Shown piece after piece: positions 5,397 through 6,873 of a stretch of 6,873 bases of DNA (its first letter is position 1; every line of letters begins with the position of its first letter). This DNA comes from Sulfurimonas sp. (GTDB lineage: Bacteria; Campylobacterota; Campylobacteria; Campylobacterales; Sulfurimonadaceae). Below the pieces are notes generated by a model that made no database searches, had not been told where the DNA came from, and saw only the letters and a program-made list of their open reading frames with translations. The position numbers and the translations under genes are program-made. The stretch spans positions 1 through 6,873 of the forward strand of contig WFPU01000042.1 of assembly GCA_015487435.1 (NCBI GenBank), written 5' to 3'.

Positions 5397-5434
5397 GAGC
5401 TAATTGTTCAGAGAGTTCAATTTAAATAATTTAA

Positions 5435-6748
5435 CTATCTAACACTCATCCCTTCATCAAGATACTTAATTAATGGATATAAAAAGAACTCAATTACACG
5501 ACGTTTTCCAACTTTCATCTCAGCAGTAACACTCATGCCAGAGCGTAAGTAAACATCTTCTCCATTAACACTTAAAAAATGTTCTTGCGGTTTTATATAC
5601 ACTTCATAAACTGGACCTAGCTTTTCATCCTCAATAGAATCATTTGCTTTATGAGTTACAATACCTTGAATCATTCCATATTTTTGAAAGTTAAAAGTGT
5701 CTATTTTAATTGCTACTTCCATATCTTTTTTTATAAACCCACTATCTTGATTAAGTAGGGTTGCTTTTATAATAAGAGGGGCATCTTTTGGGATTATTGT
5801 TATAAGTTTCTCTGCAGGCGTTACAACTCCACCAACAGTATGGATATGTAATTTTCCTACATATCCATCAACTGGTGATTTTAAGTGTTGTTTAGCTTGT
5901 TTGAATTTTATAGATTTTATCTCCACTTGAAGCATAGTTGCTTCTTTACGCTTTAGAGTTAACTCTTCTAAGAGTTTGTTTTTATATTCTTGTGTTACAA
6001 ACAATATCTGTTCAGTTAATTCTGTTTGCTTAGAATATAGTTTATCAACCTCATGTCTTTTAACTAGTGCTTGTTCTTCGTACTCTATCACACTTTTACG
6101 AGCTGCTTCATATTCATCTTGGGTGATGATATCTATAACTTTTAAAAGACGCTCACTTCTGATTAGGGCTGCTTCATATAGTTTTTGAACCCTGTCTATA
6201 TTTTCAGTAATAGATTTTTTTTGAGAATCAACTTGATTTATCTGTTGTGTTAGTAGTTGAAGTTGTTGATGATAACCTGTGCGTTTAGTATCATATATAA
6301 GTGTTTGAGTAAAAAGAAGTTGTTCATCACTAGTAATTTTTTTAGGGTAAAACTTTTTGTTTTCTATTAGTGCTATTAAGCGAGCTATCTCTACATCTAA
6401 GAGTTCTAAGTTTTTTAGTTTTGAGTCAAGGTTGCTCTCTGTTACAGATGGATCAATAGCCATTAGTATTTGACCTTTTATTACATATTCACCTTCAACT
6501 ACATTTATAGAGCTTATAACTCCTGTTTCTATTGGTTGAAGTGTTTTTATCTCTCCTGATGGTATAACTTTTCCTCTTGCTGTTACAACTATGTCTATTT
6601 TTGCTAAAAATAGCCATAAAGAAGCAATAACCATAAATGCAAGAATTGCCCAAAGCAAAGCTCTACCTAAAGGTGAAGTTGGCTTCTCTTCTATCTCAAC
6701 AAGAAGAGGTCTAAACTCATGTTTATCTTTTGTACTAAACATATCCAT
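5435..6748 (-). CDS. HlyD-family membrane-fusion protein of a type I secretion system
   Basis: This is the periplasmic adaptor that links an inner-membrane ABC exporter to a TolC-like outer-membrane channel. The 437 residues run: short cytoplasmic tail, one membrane helix (about 30-48), first half of the lipoyl/barrel-sandwich domain (about 66-100, QPIETGVISSINVVEGEYV), a long coiled-coil hairpin (about 103-285) rich in Glu, Lys and Leu, the second lipoyl half (LKSPVDGYVGKLHIHTVGG, from 289), then a beta-barrel. Residues 401-423 (LRSGMSVTAEM to VIEFFL) fit the HlyD secretion-protein signature, and the end returns to a hydrophobic YPLIKYLDEG as in HlyD, LapC and RaxA-type proteins. AAGGA (6762-6758) lies 9 bases before the ATG; the ATG at 6742 would be too far. 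The ABC gene ends 20 bases upstream, so the two are co-transcribed. The exported protein, often a large RTX adhesin or toxin in such systems, is not in the window. Confidence 0.94.
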   Translation of the reverse strand: MDMFSTKDKHEFRPLLVEIEEKPTSPLGRALLWAILAFMVIASLWLFLAKIDIVVTARGKVIPSGEIKTLQPIETGVISSINVVEGEYVIKGQILMAIDPSVTESNLDSKLKNLELLDVEIARLIALIENKKFYPKKITSDEQLLFTQTLIYDTKRTGYHQQLQLLTQQINQVDSQKKSITENIDRVQKLYEAALIRSERLLKVIDIITQDEYEAARKSVIEYEEQALVKRHEVDKLYSKQTELTEQILFVTQEYKNKLLEELTLKRKEATMLQVEIKSIKFKQAKQHLKSPVDGYVGKLHIHTVGGVVTPAEKLITIIPKDAPLIIKATLLNQDSGFIKKDMEVAIKIDTFNFQKYGMIQGIVTHKANDSIEDEKLGPVYEVYIKPQEHFLSVNGEDVYLRSGMSVTAEMKVGKRRVIEFFLYPLIKYLDEGMSVR

Positions 6749-6768
6749 TATTTTAAGTCCTTAGTCAT

Positions 6769-6873
6769 TTAATCTTGTTGAGTATAGAGCATATGATAAT
6801 AACCCTTTTGTTGCATAAGCTCTTTATGTGAACCTTGTTCAACAACTAAACCTCTGTCCATAACTAAAATAAC
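6769..6873 (-). CDS. ABC-transporter ATPase, C-terminal end (type I secretion; 5' part outside window)
   Basis: The last 34 codons and the stop of an ABC-transporter gene enter from the right edge on the - strand. The frame reads VILVMDRGLVVEQGSHKEL then MQQKGYYHMLYTQQD and a TAA. This is the typical segment after the H-loop in exporter-type nucleotide-binding domains: the D-R-G turn, V-x-x-G-S/T-H-x-E-L, and a short helix ending Y-x-x-L. Its partner 20 bases downstream is a HlyD-type protein, so it is very likely the fused membrane/ATPase subunit of a type I secretion system (HlyB or LapB-like). Walker motifs, membrane domain and any N-terminal peptidase-like domain are out of view. Confidence 0.85.
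   Translation of the reverse strand, partial: VILVMDRGLVVEQGSHKELMQQKGYYHMLYTQQD

Larger units (their letters stand above)
5306..5422. mobile_element. 117-bp MITE-like element with 23-nt terminal inverted repeats
   Basis: The ends 5306-5328 and 5400-5422 are inverted repeats matching at 21 of 23 positions; the outer 15 (AATTGAACTCTCTGA and its complement) are perfect. Between them lie two head-to-head 29-nt palindromic units and no coding potential. Size, long terminal inverted repeats and lack of genes fit a miniature inverted-repeat element moved by a transposase elsewhere. The outermost AATT is itself palindromic, so it could be a 4-bp target duplication or part of the ends. No other direct repeat flanks it. 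Alternatively this is a large hairpin without mobility. Confidence 0.5.
5151..5434. other. Non-coding intergenic region filled with palindromic repeats
   Basis: No credible gene is seen between the pyrC promoter and the end of the HlyD-type gene. The longest sensible start, ATG at 5157, runs only 14 codons with no ribosome binding site. The stretch holds a simple hairpin (5174-5200), three 29-nt palindromic units and a long flanking inverted repeat (5306-5422). No canonical terminator for the HlyD-type gene is evident, since no hairpin here is followed by a good T-run on the - strand. Confidence 0.75.

Noticed and set aside
5267..5422. CRISPR array
   Set aside because: The repeated units are inverted relative to one another, differ in their stems and are not separated by regular spacers.
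5976..6188. 70-codon open frame on the + strand
   Set aside because: It is antisense to the coiled-coil part of the HlyD-type gene; the Ser/Cys-rich translation is what antisense of Glu/Lys-rich coding gives.

Overview
The window is low-GC DNA whose gene content points to a Campylobacterota (Epsilonproteobacteria) chromosome. The best fit is a Sulfurimonas- or Arcobacter-like organism; this is inferred from protein character and an NssR-type operator, with no database search. Pointers are the 150-residue ExbB, the low-GC AT-ending codons, the weak -35 promoter regions, and a TTAAC-N4-GTTAA Crp/Fnr-type operator of the kind described for nitrosative stress genes in Campylobacter.

Left part, + strand (1-1765): the C-terminal third of a Crp/Fnr-family regulator enters from the left edge. 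Three bases after its stop lies a perfect Crp/Fnr-type palindrome, then a short leader, then hcp. This hcp encodes a compact 438-residue hybrid-cluster protein with every hybrid-cluster ligand intact and an unusual spacing of the N-terminal cysteines. The arrangement suggests a local nitrosative-stress or NO/hydroxylamine response module.

Middle, - strand (5128 down to 1778): one very compact transcription unit, pyrC, then an OmpR-type response regulator, a small sensor kinase, exbB and exbD. Neighbours overlap by 44 (or 8), 23 and 14 bases, and the last pair is 5 bases apart. PyrC makes dihydroorotate. The kinase has two membrane helices, almost no external loop and no HAMP. ExbB/ExbD form a proton-driven energiser, but no tonB is present. 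A strong -10 lies upstream of pyrC, inside a 9-bp inverted repeat. hcp and exbD converge on a decayed palindromic repeat that probably serves as a terminator.

Right intergenic region (5151-5434): no gene. It is packed with palindromes. Three 29-nt units share the plan CGTCA-stem(7)-CTTGA-stem(7)-TCTAG, with different stems that keep perfect pairing. Two of them are head-to-head and enclosed by 23-nt terminal inverted repeats, giving a 117-bp MITE-like element. The hcp/exbD junction holds a degenerate relative.

Right edge, - strand: the last 34 codons of an ABC-transporter ATPase, followed after 20 bases by a full HlyD-type membrane-fusion protein. These are two parts of a type I secretion system whose remaining genes lie outside the window.
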